This document shows, in pieces, positions 24,901 through 39,900 of a DNA stretch of 64,000 bases; position 1 is the stretch's first letter; each line of letters begins with the position of its first letter. The notes beneath the pieces are model-generated. The model made no database searches and was not told where the DNA came from. It saw only the letters and a list, made by a program, of their open reading frames with translations. The translations under genes were made by a program, and so were the position numbers. Origin of the DNA: Branchiostoma floridae (lineage: Eukaryota; Chordata; Leptocardii; Amphioxiformes; Branchiostomatidae); the NCBI RefSeq assembly GCF_000003815.2, contig NC_049988.1, forward strand, positions 10,195,986 through 10,259,985. The letters run 5' to 3'.

Positions 24901-27900
24901 AAGACCTACTGATCCCACCACCCAGGGGAGGGGGGGATAACACAGGGTCTGAGGTAACTCTCTTGGTATAAAACCCTTCCAGAGATGTCCCAGTTCCTCA
25001 TGCATAACATGAACCATGTGGACTCTTTGCCACAGGCCCAGTAAAACTGAGATTTCTGCATCATAAATTGAACAGAGGAATGCTCTGCTTGGCTAATTAC
25101 TAGCTTACAAGATTCTGGGAACTAATAATAAAATGGGGGATGAAAATTCCAGAGGCTTTACCGACAGTCAAAAAGCATATACATGTATACCGAAGAGAGC
25201 ATAGACTTTTTGCTTATGGGGAGGGGGTGAAAGACATATGCATGTCAACAACATCTTCTTACCAATGTTTTGCCCTGAAGAGACAATATGAGAAGCTACC
25301 GGTATTATTGGAATGGTTAGGATACCAGCTGTGCATGATAATTACTTTACATAAGAAAGGACAAAACATAGGGCTATAAGTATACCAGATAAGATTAAAG
25401 TACAATGACAGTTTGGTTAAGAACCTATAACAATCATCTTCACAAAAGCCCTACTCTGATTCTGAATCCTCTTTTCTGAGAAGTCTGTACTACTGATTTA
25501 TTATAAAGCCTACATAATGTCATATTATCTCTTCTTTGTTTCCATATGGCTTATTTCACCCATGGGGCATTGAATGACTAATAGAAACTAAAAGACACTG
25601 TAACAACTTTGGATTGACCCTGCATACCTTGATGTGCCATTCTACGCAGTTCAAAGGACTTTGATATTTCTCTCCTTTGAATCTTAGCCAATAATTCAAC
25701 AAAAGAAACTGAATACCGATTATGTATCCCTTATCATACCTTCGCCATCCATCAAGAGATCCAAGCTGACAAGATTACTACCTGCTAATAAGGAAGGGTC
25801 AGGAACTGCACTGGGAAAGATACAACAGTATGGTTTTCATTTGTGAAGGGCTTCAGGCCCACATGGTAGTCAAGATCGGCCATATTGGACAAATTGCAGA
25901 GTAGCAATCTCTTGACCTGTTGTTGTGAAAGCAGCATGCAATGACGACAATCACTCTCCGTACCGGTACGCTCTCTTCACGACTTCCGTTCTGGGAGATA
26001 ACTTACAACTGGAAGAGAAACATAAATACAGCACCTCATCCTGTCAGTGTTTCTGGAAGAGAGGAATCTTGTGGTCAGGATGAACCCTTCAGCCTTGGCC
26101 TCTCTGGCCACTGTACACCATGTACATACACCACATGTCAGGCAAACATGTTAGGTGACAAGTCACCCCTCCTGTGACCAAACAAAAAGATTTCCTTTTG
26201 CTCAGCAACAACAAATGTAGGAATAATTTTAAGGGTACAAAGCAGCGGTTTACCTCTCTTTGTTGTCTCTCCAGTTCCTGCATGCGTAGCGCTCTCGCCT
26301 CGGCACGTGCTGCTCGTTTCGCCGCCAACCGCTGCTCTGCCTGCGAAGGAAACAAGAAAGCACATTAGTCAAAAAGTGCTGCCGCCAAAAGAACATACAG
26401 CAAAAAACAACTAGTCAAATCTTGACTCAATACCTATAATATTTTGTATGTGACACCCCCCTCCCCCTCACATGTAGGCTTTCTTATCATATCATCTCGC
26501 ATCTAGTCTCACAACATACTGATAACTCATGATACATTGACCCCCCTCCCCATAGACCTTGAGTACTAAGAAAGACTTGAACTTCAAGTTGAAGATGAGC
26601 CATAAAGATGATTATAACCACATGTTTACCTTGCTATAGACTTCCACAGTCCATACAAAAGAGCTGAAGGCCAGGTACTTGCACTGGTTCAGGCTATAGT
26701 GCATCCTGACCACTTGATTTGTGACCACTTCAGTTTTAGATCCAGCCTGCTGGATCATTGCCCCCGGAACGTACCACTCATCTTCAAGGGGTGATCACAA
26801 GAAATGTGTATTCGGAATCATCTTTTTTCGACAAAAATTTAATGTGTATTAGGTAAAGCATTGTACTTTTTCGTATGTGTATTTACCTAATCAAATGTAT
26901 GACTTATTGTTGTGTCGTACATCCCGATAATTTGCTAATAAACAATACTAAAGACCCCTAAAAATTGGAGCATTCCAGATGCACAATAAAGAATGTGAAT
27001 TCCCAGAGCTGCCTATTTACCCTCCTGTAGTTGACAAACAGGGGTTGTTGACTACTCCAACAGGGGGGTGCCAATAAAGCCCCATTTACAAGCGCCATCC
27101 TTTTATCCTGTGGACGGCAACGTGAGATAAACACCCCTTCCCCTCAGCCCCCACCCAGGGAATGGCCACAGACGGCCCAGGAAATTGGAGTGGGGAAATT
27201 CCTCAGTATCAAGAGATTCACGCATTTCCCTAGTTGTGGCCAAGGGGGTAGCCGCAGTTCAGGATTCCCAGACACTGGTGAGTGGCTTTCCACAGATCTT
27301 CTTTCTTCTCCACCACTTTTTTTTATAAACTGAGGATTGACCAGGCTATTTTGAAGAGCTGAGTATATTTGCTGACAACCAGAACAGAGAATGAGGATCT
27401 AGATAAGATGGAAGTCTTTCAAAAGGAAACCATGATAGGAAACGTAAGGTAAGAGTGGCAAATTTCCTGACTAGGTTTTCACAATTTCCTGATGACAAAA
27501 TGTTTTAGAAGGATGTTTATAGATGATTTAGGCTGAACCAGATGATGGCATGCCTACCTGAAACTGTATTTCCAGTGTTCTATTACACTTCTAACTTGGC
27601 ACAAAGCCAGAGAACTCTTATAGGTTACAAATGGGCCAGAAATACTTTTGACCTTTGCCTTGTTCAAGGCAGTATATGTGAAAAGTGATGCAAGAAGAGT
27701 TTCTTTTAATTACAGTACCAGTAATATGAGTATAAGTCTTATCTTATGAGCAATGTATAAATCATACTTGTCATCAGCTGTGAGTATTGTCATGAGTATT
27801 GTTATAAATTATATACAACTATGTAGAAAGAGTCACTTTTTTTAAAACATGGCCTGGTTGACAACCAAGAGAATACAGTGAGGTTTACCTAGGCTTTCCT

Positions 27901-30900
27901 TGTTACAAGTTGTACCAGAATTTTCTCCATTTGTTATGGCTACTGGAAAACAGACAGGATCTGAGCCCAGTACAAGACGCTGACAAAAACACTGGCCTTA
28001 CGTTTTCAACACTTCCCCCCAGAAAGTAGCACACACTAATTGACCGACATTTTACACGTTAATCCTTTTCTGGTATGAAAAGAAACGCAGCTGTTTAATG
28101 CTCACTTCAGTAAGGGACAGGGGAAGATATCTCAAGTTACATCTTATCTATCAATTTAATCAAGACATATCAAGAGTGAGAAAAGTCAACAATGAGTTTA
28201 TCTCTGAATCTACATCATAGTATATGTAAAGATCTAAACCTCATTAGGGAATCTTTAAGTCATTATCAGACATTTCAACACTGAAGTTCAAGAGACACTT
28301 GATAAAGCGTTTATGATTGTCATTCAATGACAGGATTTTTGTGTATTTTGTTGTTTGTCTGTATCATATTTTACAGCAATGTGCCAAAACAAACACAAAG
28401 GAATTTACATAAGAATAATCTATTGGTCAATTACAACATAGGTGAGAAATGGCATGTCTGTATAATCTCTATTTATGCTGTGTTTTCTTTTCTTTTATTC
28501 CATCTTTGATGCAAATCAGCACCAGTGTTCCTGTTCAAATGACCACAGAGTAGTGTAAAATGTTTGTTTTTGCAAGTTTATATAGCATCATAATTAAAGT
28601 CACCCACAAGAGAAAAGTTAGAAATTTATGTTCAGTCCACTGCTGAATGATAAGAACTTATTGCAGTTCGACAAAAATTATGACACAACCAAGGAAGCTA
28701 AACCTTGACAACCATTACACTGATATCCACGTGTTTTACTTCAAACAGTGAGACAAAAAGGTTCTTTTTTTCAACCTCGATAAGCGTGGGAAGTTGGCAA
28801 TTTTGGCTGTGAATAAGATACTAAATACAAGGGCAGTATGGTTGAAAGAATAAATCACACGCTTGTCTTGTTTTCTAAACATACTAACTGCCCAAGTTGT
28901 TAAAGGGTCACAAGACTCACATCGGGTCTCTTCCTCAATTTTATCTCTCGGTTACGGACAAACTACTGGTGGTCTGGTTCTAAGTACTTAAAGTAGGATC
29001 TTTCTGGATGAATGCTGTTGGCACAAATCCTAGACAAAACTGGATCTAGACATCTCAAGTGAGTCATGGTCCAGAAATGTGAACTTGTCAGGCATGTCTA
29101 TAGACCTGGATATTGCTGTGCTCCCCCTTGTGGCGGGTTTCAGTATTACACCTGAAATCAATCCCCAAGAGCAGGGCTAACAGCACCCCCTATTGTCAGT
29201 TTGATGCATTGCAAGCAAAAATAACCAGTTCTTTGTCAAGTTTTGTGTTTCTTTTCAACATGACAAAGGGGCAAAATTAAGCCTTACCGCTAGTACTAAT
29301 ATTTCAAGCCCAAATTTGCATCCAAAACAATGCCCAAACATTTGCAACCCAGAATAAGATGAATTTTCTTCCAGGCTTCTTTATTTTACCAATACCATCT
29401 TAATAATTGTTAACCTTTCCAAAATAGTCATCAAGATTCCATAGACAAAAATTTCATTGCATAGAAGGCTGACAACAATGAAATCAATTACCAAAAAACA
29501 ATGCAGTACATCTCTTTCTCATTGTTTTGTATTCATGAATAGAACCTGTACAAGGGCATAGACAAAACTACAATGCTACTGATACTTGAACAGTGAATCC
29601 CTTTTAGAAAGATTGATAATGTTTCCATAGCTGTTATACTTGGATAAGACTCGTACACTTGAGAAAAAATGAACCAATACCTTCCAGTCTTTGCCAGAGG
29701 AGCGGACAAGTGCACCACAATAGGCAGCCATGTTGGTTGGAAACTAAACGCCAGGACAGATGTGGACCATTTGGGAAAATGGCCCTCCCCGCCAACTTAC
29801 GCACAATGGGCACTATGAATAATTCCATGTCTGCGACTGATTTCATTAAATTGCAGATAAAGTGGAACACAAACTTTTTTCCTTTCAATTGACAAAAGAC
29901 ACATCATTCTTCCATCCTTTTGTTCTGAATACAATTTTTTAAAGTTTGAATATAACTCTTACAGAAAAATTACCAACTAAAATTTGACAGAAAATATAGA
30001 ATGAAAATTTACCCTTAATTTGTACTTCCTCCATTATTTTCCAGCCATATAAATATGCCAGTGTGCAAACATTGAGATACAATGTATGCATGTTAATATT
30101 TTATCAGCAAAAGGGACTTTGCCTCTTGATAACAATTATCGGAAAATGACTTATCACTATTTTTCAAATCTGCATTTTACTGTCCAATGATTTATCAGAC
30201 AGTACAATAAGTGCTTTCACACCAGGGAAAGATAATCTATATCTGACAACCTTGCCAATATGGAAGGTTGTACATCTGAGTGGACAGCTTGGTGCAGATG
30301 AGTCCCAGTAGCCATCTATGATGTCATGTACATAATGCAGATAGGTGACCTCTGAACTTGTATAGGCAGGGCAAGCTGTTTTACACACAAAATCTTTTTC
30401 TGAATGGTTCAGGGTTCAAGATTTGACCTACAGTACAGAGTAGATTTTGAAAGATGACAAATCACTATAAAGCCATCTGTCATCAACGAAAAGTAATCAT
30501 TTTTACTTTGAGTGTGTGTATCAATGGATGACTGGCAGATTTGGGTTAGAGCAGTTCAAATAATCAGCCGTATTAATTTGGTAGTTTTCAAAATTGGAAC
30601 TGAAAGTATTGGACAAATACATGAACAACTTGACACTTTGAAAATTTGTTTCCTCTACTTGAAATTATGGATGTTTATGATAATGTGTGTCCTGTGACCT
30701 ATATTTTATTGTCAATCATATTTTTTTCACAAATCTGAAGCTTCAAAGGAAATGAACTGAAAGTATGCTGTAGTGTATTCATTTGCCAATGGTCACTATT
30801 TCATGTGTGCCGCACATTGATGTAAAGGTCTACTGTAATGCTGCCCCTGGCTGAAAGGAGGCGCTGTAGTTTACATCTGCCTTTTCAGTAATTAGACCAG

Positions 30901-33900
30901 TTGACAACAAACGGTTTCATATTCATAAAAAGACAGAAGATAAATGTACAATTCCATGTCATCAAACAAACTGCTGACTGGACAAGAACTGTATCCATCC
31001 ATTCATAAGGGCTGACCAAGCATTCTATTTATAGCCTAACCCTCATGAATGAAAAATCACCCCTGCCATAAAAATGCTGACTATTTGTCTCCTCCTTTTG
31101 ACCTGCCTTCTATTTTTATCATGGGGTGTTGAATTTCAATAAACTAGTAACCTTCGAACTTGACATTTTGTCCTGGTACTAAACTGCGACTGTCAAAGAC
31201 AACAGCAAATCCTAATCTGTTAGATGATGGAAAAATAAAACTACCAATAAAAGTCTTATGTGTTTGCCCCTTTCTGCCTTAAGAACAGCTGCAAAAAGAT
31301 GTTCTGTGCAAAGAAAATTAAGACGGATGGCTTACATTATGTTTTGCTGTATCATTAACACTATGCCAAGGCCTATATAATACCTTCAGTACATGAAAGA
31401 GAATACCTCAGGTTATTTAGTACTGTTTACATTGCCACTGGACTTTCCCTGAAGAACAAATCACCCATTCAAACAGCTAATTCCACTAAGGTAGTTGACC
31501 TAATTAGTATGACTTCAGTCTTCAAAGCATCTGTCCATGTACAATCTTACAACTAATCAGAAACTGCATAATAGTGCACTAAATACATATCATTTTCTTG
31601 CAACCTATATTCATGCCAATATAAAAGGCTAGGTAGGTTGAAGAGAAATACAAGGAAGTTTTCTCATTTGCTGGAAACACATATTGCACAGGGAATGTTT
31701 TATTTGTTATCCAATTTTCAAGTGGTCTGGCTCAATTTTCATAACACAGTACCTTCACCCATCAAAACAAGAGGGGCTAAAAAATATCTTGACACTCACT
31801 ACTATTCAAGATCTGATTCAACATCCCTTCATAAAAATTATTACATATTTAAGACAAAGGCTTCCAGTGAAGAATGACTTCTATCCATCCTCAAGACATG
31901 AATACCATTGTGTTCTTGCCAGGCTTTTTCAGCGTGGGGGACCTCTATGCTGTGATTTGGATCCCCTATGCTGTGATTTGGATCCCCTATGCTGTGATTT
32001 GGATCCCCTATGCTGTGATTTGGATCCCCTATGCTGTGATTTGGATCCCCTATGCTGTGATTTGGTCCCCTTTACTGTGTTTCAACTAACAAATGGGAGT
32101 TTTCTAACAAAGGTAAGATAAAGTTGGCTATATTTCCCTATATTTGGCCCTCAAAATGCAGGAAATAGTGTTTCAGGGGTTAAAGCAGATTTAAAAATTT
32201 TCAAGTAGAGGATTCCCCCAGACCCCTTACAATGATCACACCTCCACCGTGTAACACATAGCTTTGCTGTGCTATGAAAAACATTCTGGTGAGACCACTG
32301 ATTGACACTATAGGGTCCGTCCATATGGTGATGACATATGGCTACAGGGTTAGAACTTGTTTTATTGACATAAGGCTTTTCACTCACAAATGTTACACCT
32401 AACACTTAGCAGGGTGGACCTTATGAGAGGTCATAGGTCACGACCCTGAGAGGAAGAGGAAGGGACCCTTGTATGTTTTGTAAATAGCTGGGAGTCAGAT
32501 TTTCTCTTCACCGTGAAAGTTCCTCTTTTGATGCATATCCCTGTGCTAAAATGACCAAATTGGTATCTTTCAATAACCTGCCATTTATAATCCATATTGA
32601 CTAGTAAAAGCAAAATTGCACAAATCATCATGGATAATGGAAGTTTTTGTCAGTAAAAGCTTTGTTTGTTTCAAACCCTATTCATTCCTAATGCTCTGTC
32701 TACCAGAAAATCAAATATTTGCTGTCTAAAATCTACTTAAAAGACAACCAACCTACCTTGTCATTAGTGTGGGTTTTGGAGATTAAAACATGGTTATCAT
32801 GGAAAGGAAGCAAAACCAGTTGTACTGAGTATGGTTTTACGAAATGTTTTTACACCATCATTTGTAAAAACATACATGTATATCATTAGAATTGCTAGAA
32901 CATGTACAGTATAGTCTATAGATACGGAAGAGTTGTTAGATACTGGTATATTCAAACCTGAGTGTTTTTACGTAGTATAACATTCTTCCTACAAAATCAC
33001 AGGCTTCAGTCGGTATAACAAGCAGCTACATCAACAGTATCATCTCCTTTCATCACAGATAATACATAGATATTATCCTGACCAGACACATGGTTGAGAT
33101 TACAGACAACAGGCAGGTGTGCAGGGGTGGTCACACCCAGGGTAGTAACCTATGATACACAATCTCCCACTGTCAGGCTCTGACTGGGTATCCTATAGGC
33201 CTGACCAGTGGCATCACTTGGCATAATGGTACATGGTGTTTGGCCTAGAGCCTCAATACAAGCAGAAAAGGCTGCTATAGGTATGGTATAGTCAGACTAG
33301 GTGTTATCCTGCTAGAATCCCTCCCCACATACCAGGTGACTAAGTCTCCTGAACAGACAGCACTACTCAGGTATGTCAGGTATACAGGAGGGGCCACACC
33401 AGCTAGCCTGCAGGGCCACATGAGCATTGTCTCTCTATACTTGGCTAAACTCCAAGCAGATAGGTACAATGTATCTATATTCGTTCAGCATTCATGGGAG
33501 GCTTTATAAACTTTACATAGTTTTCAATTTGGTGTTGATGTTTTTTAACAAAATGCATAAAATGGTACTTTGCTATAGTATGTTACAAAATGATAAGTGA
33601 CAAGGCATAGGTTACAAAAATGAGGTGAAACTATATATCTGCTTGGAGATTACCCATGGCACCATCCATGACGGTCTTGCAGAAAAATTGAACAAAAACT
33701 GGAAACTGAAGATAAAATGTAAATCTTGAAACTTTCGTGGTATTTCATATTTTCATGATTTTCGCGATGATCCCTCCAGTGCAAATTTGTGATGCCAAAA
33801 ATATGCTCCTTTGTATAACTCCATACTGTACTAAAAATTGTTTCAATCAATCATTCAATGACAAATTTAAAACACAGCAAAACCTTCTTAACTACTGGTA

Positions 33901-36900
33901 TAAAATTAAATGAATTTACAGTAAGCAGATTCCACAGTGCCATTCTGTTCTAATTGGATTCACAGAGCACACAGATAAGGTTGACTGGAACTCAGGAGAA
34001 ACCCAAGGTTACATTGTGGCATAGTTTTAGTGGTCTGCTGCCAAGGTTTTCAGATCCTCAACCACACAGACACCTTCTTGAAATTCCACTCTTAACTGTC
34101 AAATGTTTGAAATCTTTGGAAAGACAACAACTGTCAAATGACATTTACAGTATTTGTATAAACATTTTCAAATATGTTTAAAAGCGATACTCAGGCTGCC
34201 TGCTAGACTCTATTATAGAAGTGTTGGAAATTAAATTAGTACAACTACAAGATCATGGCAGGTGAATCTTCCCGGAGACAGTAGTCTAACAAGCATATAG
34301 ATTTTCAGCCATGACAATTGGATTTTCTTGTATGGTCTTCTGGGCAATGTACACAGATCTTACTGATGCTTCCCTGGCAGAAAGATGACCAAGTAAAATG
34401 CACAGGTTTGTGCAAGGCAATCTTAACGTATGTTATAGACACTTTTCATTGCTATCCATTTTATACAGCAAAAATACATTTTTCTACCTTCTTTATTACT
34501 TTCACATAAGTAAAGATCTGCTTAGGGATGTGGTAACATTAAGTGTCAAATGTAAATACTACTTGTTTTTCCCTTTCTTTAACTTTCATCAAATCAAGTG
34601 GTCCTCAGAACAGCTTTGTCGATTGTAAAGACTTTTGATAAAGAGCTCCTTCAGTACAGGGAAACCGGCATCCTTAAAACCAAGCGTTCCATTGAGTGGT
34701 ATTTGTTACGGCCCACATTCTCACAAAGGTGTTGAAAAGGGTCGCTTTAGGCCTAAACATAAACAAGACTTCAAGAATCAAATTTCTCCTAGGGACCACC
34801 AAGTTGTTGCAGCATCTGTAATCATTCGCTCATTCTGCGTTTCCTGACAAAAATAAAACGGGTGAACCCATGACGCAACAGGCAAGTACAGGAAGGAAAT
34901 AGCATGGATCGTGTTGCAAATTACGTAAATGACAGAAACAGATATGCCACTGTACTAGCTCACATTAGGTACAAAATACATTTGACATTCGGTAAGAATG
35001 CTGTCTGCCCACGTGCACTATTAACAGACAAAACCCAGGCTTTGCAATAGAACTCCGCGAAATTCTGATTCTAGAAAAATGTAATCGAAGATGGCCAAAT
35101 CCAACCTTTGTGGTCTATATTCACATTTGTGAAACTCTGCCCCACCCACCATTTTGTTCTTTGTTGATCTTGAAGCCATTTGTCAATAGGAAACCTTATA
35201 TGCCTGTTAGAGTTAGTTTACATGACAATTAGCTGTCTCTGTAAATAATACTTTAATGGACCTCGGCATCATTACAATGTTATTACCCTAAATATCTTAT
35301 TAGTTTAGCCAGCCTTATAATGGATAAATTGGTCATTACCTGTGCAAATAACTAGTGACATGTTAGAATAAGGCAATAGTAATATGGCGATCCACAAAAA
35401 TATAATGGTTTAGTAATAACTTCCACTACTTTCATGTAGAAACTACAGGGGTCGCCTACTTTACATTATTTCCTTGTCAGAAAACGGAGAATTTGGAATT
35501 TCAATCTTTAAGTATGGTGTGCAAAAAGTGATGCATTTCCAACTTGAAAGTACAGAATTCTATAATAAATGTGCAGACAAGAAATCTAGTATTATAAAAT
35601 GTGATATTAGAAACAACAGGCAGATTTAAGGCACTGATGGTATAGTACATTACTAGTAGTACAGTAGTAGTCAGCACAACAATACAATTATGAGCGCTAA
35701 TGTTTACACACATGTGAATCAGGATATAATCTATATCATACCCCTTCCATTTATTGACCAATACATGGCCTAAGGGTATATCCACAGGTCTGCAAATAAA
35801 TGGAAATCAAGGCTCAGTACTCCCTCTAATGAAAACTGTGGTGCGGGTACTTTGACATTGCCCTGCCACACGCCGCAAATCACATCCACAGTAATGCAAT
35901 AACAGCATTCCTGCACGCAATCTAGCCTTGTAACTCACAGCCAAATGCAATAAATGTGCGATTGCCCACTGTACACTGCATTCAAAACACCATTTTGTGA
36001 AATGAACAATCCCTCATTGAGCCAATCTAATGGATTCTGGCAGCATTCATACTATATTCTTGTTACTTTTTATTCCATTGCTAAATACATTTATTCTGAT
36101 ATATACAACGTGAAATATGCCCTGTTTCATGAGAATTTATGTCTTCTATAGAAAGTAGGAGGTGGCAGATATTGATTTTTCCGGTTAAGGACAAAACGTT
36201 TGTCAGACTATTCATCAGTTCAAGGTTACAACAATACCTCTACATGGGACACATGACATGAATATTAACCAGAATACAAAGCGTTCCTCATGCACAAGTT
36301 TTGGTAACGTCAGAAATGTTGGTTAGAATTTATGATAGCGTACAGATAGCGGAACTGTAGATGTATGTGAATATACAAGCTTTCCTGGTTCTAAATGTAG
36401 AAAGACAAATAAAACTAGAAAGGCCGACATTTGCTTGAGAGCAAATACAGCATATTTCAGCCATCTCCCTCCCCATGCAACAAATAAAACAAAATGTAGA
36501 AAATGTTGAACTGCATGAAAAGTTGCCTAAACAATTTTTGATATCATACCAATCATTTCCAGTCATTCCCTTAATATCCAAGACAATTCAATCTCTACAA
36601 ATGGATAAGATATGGGATTACTACATGCTTCCGGATATTTCGAGTGACACCCATCACTCTGATCTTCTTTAGCATCACTAAAAATAGACTGTCACTCAGT
36701 GTCAGAATGATTGGTTGAAAATGGCTAAAAATGATGAAGTCACCAACTTCTTATGATCCCAGGTAAATGTCACTGATCTAACATTTATCAATATTTCTTA
36801 ATATAGTTTCTATATTTTTAGTTGATGTCCAGTAATATTCAACACTTTCTTAGCATCCTACTAGAAGGATACTACCTGTGACCTACGCTATGCCAGGTAT

Positions 36901-39900
36901 TGTAATTGTTATCAACACCATCTGTAGTGGTGGAGAATGGACATGTGTTTCAGTCTATCTACAGTTGGAGGCCAAGTCTGTACCTGAAACAAACCTCTAT
37001 AAATCTGGACTCCAGACAAACCTTAGTGTTGGCAACATCCTTCATCTAATTTACAACATACGCCGGTAAAGCCTCTTAAGGACTTACATTCCCATTTAAG
37101 TCCTAAAAGGTTTATCCTGTGTCTGATTCACTTTAGGCAAGTGTAGAGGAAAGCAGTGTTTTCATCTTTTCACTCTGTAGCTTAATTTGCTTTCTTACAC
37201 TTGCTCAAAAAGCAAAATTATTTCTGTGGTAGTAACGTTTCTATATTATGTATCTATAATTAATTTAGATTCAGATGAAGATACAGATGCACATCCTTTT
37301 TAGGTGCTTCTTTGCTGTTCTTTTTGTAGCTTGTGTATACTGGGCTTTCTGAACTGAAAAATAAGATGCGACTTTATTTCAAAGCAGTTTCATTGTGCTT
37401 GCAAAAATGACTTTGGCTTTGAATGTTGTCATTCATGTTTAATCATTGCTACAATTGGTCCACATGCACTGTGACAGTCACTGATAGTGATACCGAAAAA
37501 CTGTACCCATACCAAACAGGGGCATACCCAACATTGGAGAGAATGTTTACAAACATAGTGGATCTAATTAGGTCCAGTCTCAGAACTGGGCCAAGATCTG
37601 ATGCCTGACATTTTCTTCCAACAACTACTCAAAGTCTCAAATTTATTTTAGTAGATCTAAATGATCTTTTGCTTTTCAGCCTTCTTGTATAAAGTAACAG
37701 TTTACAATACAGAGGTTTTACAGTATTCTCCAGTCTTAACAGTATACTGTAGGCTCATTGATGACATGCAGGTAATGATGTACCAAATAGCAGTTACTAA
37801 TGCAACTGGATATGATTTTGAATACCAAAAGGTTTGCAGTTAGTAATTTGTACTTTTATTTTGGCAAATGCATCTGAAGGTACCATAAAGAACAACAAGC
37901 AATAGCATACAGCTAAATATGACTTCCATTAAACTCCTTTTGTCCGAAAAGCACAGCAGAGATGGCGCAATGACGAGGTGTTCCAATACTGGATAAAATA
38001 TGGATGACAAAGTTGGTCAAAACGTGCACTGACTGGAGAACTGGTTATGTAAAACTGCACACCCAATATTGAGAACGTCTCACATCATATAGAGATTTCT
38101 AGGCATAAGAAGCTTAATGGGGTGAATGTATCATGACACTGAAAGATTAACACTGGCCTAAGTTCTAACATAGCATGACCTGCTGCCACTTAACAATAAA
38201 TGCTGACCTAATGTATATAACACCAGAGGATGCTTACATCAGTTATACATGTCAGATTCAGATGGAAGCCAAACAGGTACAGTTATGATCACAATTATGG
38301 ATTCATGTTATATTTTCATTTCAATATAAATCTAAAACCACAAATATCTGCAATACTTCTAAAGGCGAGAAATGATCAAAAAGGTAGCCAATCTTATCTT
38401 ATATAAGCTATGATAATGTGTAATGTTCAGCACAGGGGGGTATCTATCCATTAAGCTGGTTGTGTCAGGAGGGGGCCAGTTGTAACCTTAGCCCTCATCC
38501 ACTTAAACTATGGCTGGTCAGATCATGCCCACTGATTAAAGCCCACAGGATCCCCCTCTAACACCTGACCTTCTCCAACATACTTGGTAATTATGTACAT
38601 GAGGAGAACAGAAGGCAGATGTGATGCACTTGACCTCTGACCGGGTCAGGCCGGGTCACTGCCACCTGGTACAACTGTATGTCACCACTCTGGTAGGACT
38701 CCTGCTATGGTTTGCATGCTGGTCTGGTAATAGAATTCAGCCATGAAGGTTATGTTTTACCAGGGTTTGTTGGTTGACTGATAAGGATAACTAGAAAGAT
38801 TTTAAAACATTCTAAGGTTGTCATGTTCAACAAAGAAAATGCCGAATTTTTAAGGATCCAAATCAAAAACTTTCTAATTTTTTTTTTACTAAAGCAAGGC
38901 AGCTGGGCCAAATGTTGTTGGGGTCATGAAGCTTCCCTTTTCCTTTATGTTGTATGTAACATATTAAGATTCTTAGGTATACTACTAGTAGTATACAAGC
39001 CTAATAAGCATATTGTCTGTACTGGATATATCTTTCCCTCTTGCCTAAGTACTAGAAACAGTGGCAATTTTTTTTCAAGAGGTAGACACACATTTCATTT
39101 CTTTTCAGTTATACGAAAGATCAATANNNNNNNNNNNNNNNNNNNNNNNNNNNNNNNNNNNNNNNNNNNNNNNNNNNNNNNNNNNNNNNNNNNNNNNNNN
39201 NNNNNNNNNNNNNNNNNNNNNNNNNNGTATAGACTGGCATACAGCTTGGTGGGGACTCTGGGGTTCCATTTCTAGACTGTTCCTGGGGGAGGAAATCACT
39301 ACCTTATGCTGCATGTTACTGTGTGTATACTGCAACTGTGGGGTGACACTTTAACCCCAGAATCGGATCATCAAAATGTACAGGCTTGTGCAATGTAGGG
39401 CTTGAAATACTGGGTACATGTGCACTATTGTACATCCAAAACTGGAGCTGTGCACATAGATATAAAAATATATTTGCGTAGGGTTACATACTTCAAGCTA
39501 ATATGTACAGTAGAATACAGAATAGCTTTTCAGTACTTAAAAATTGTAAATGCCTTACAATTATGTTTAAGTTAGCAATGGAATTTGGGCTCATTTTAAT
39601 TATTCAAAACACAAAACTGTAAAAATATTTTCTGACATTCTACTTATTCAATGCTGTGCTCACAGAGTTTTTTCTGTGTATTTTTTGTATTGTTTGGTGC
39701 AGCAGTGAGTTTCAAGCCCTGTAATGCATTTACCTGTGTACTACACAGTATGATTTACAAGCCTTACAGGAAATGAGAGAGATCTAGCTGTGATTACATG
39801 TTGTGCTGCTATTCCCTACAGTGAATATAGGTCACCTCTGATCAACATTGTCTATATATTCACCCCTCAACACACCAGTAAAATTGATCCTAGCTTTTAC

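Noticed and set aside
25628-25682. Minus-strand candidate LRRFIP exon ([18 protein letters not shown])
   Set aside because: Phase 0 in but 1 out, while the next exon needs phase 0; acceptor tract is weak.
26638-26800. Minus-strand 54-codon frame ([14 protein letters not shown]...) ending at gtaaac
   Set aside because: No convincing acceptor or start, no recognised family, and length is compatible with chance; it does not join any LRRFIP exon in a known order.
31684-32121. 145-codon plus-strand frame with DPLCCDL repeats
   Set aside because: The repeats are translations of the 21-bp tandem array; open only because 21 is divisible by 3.
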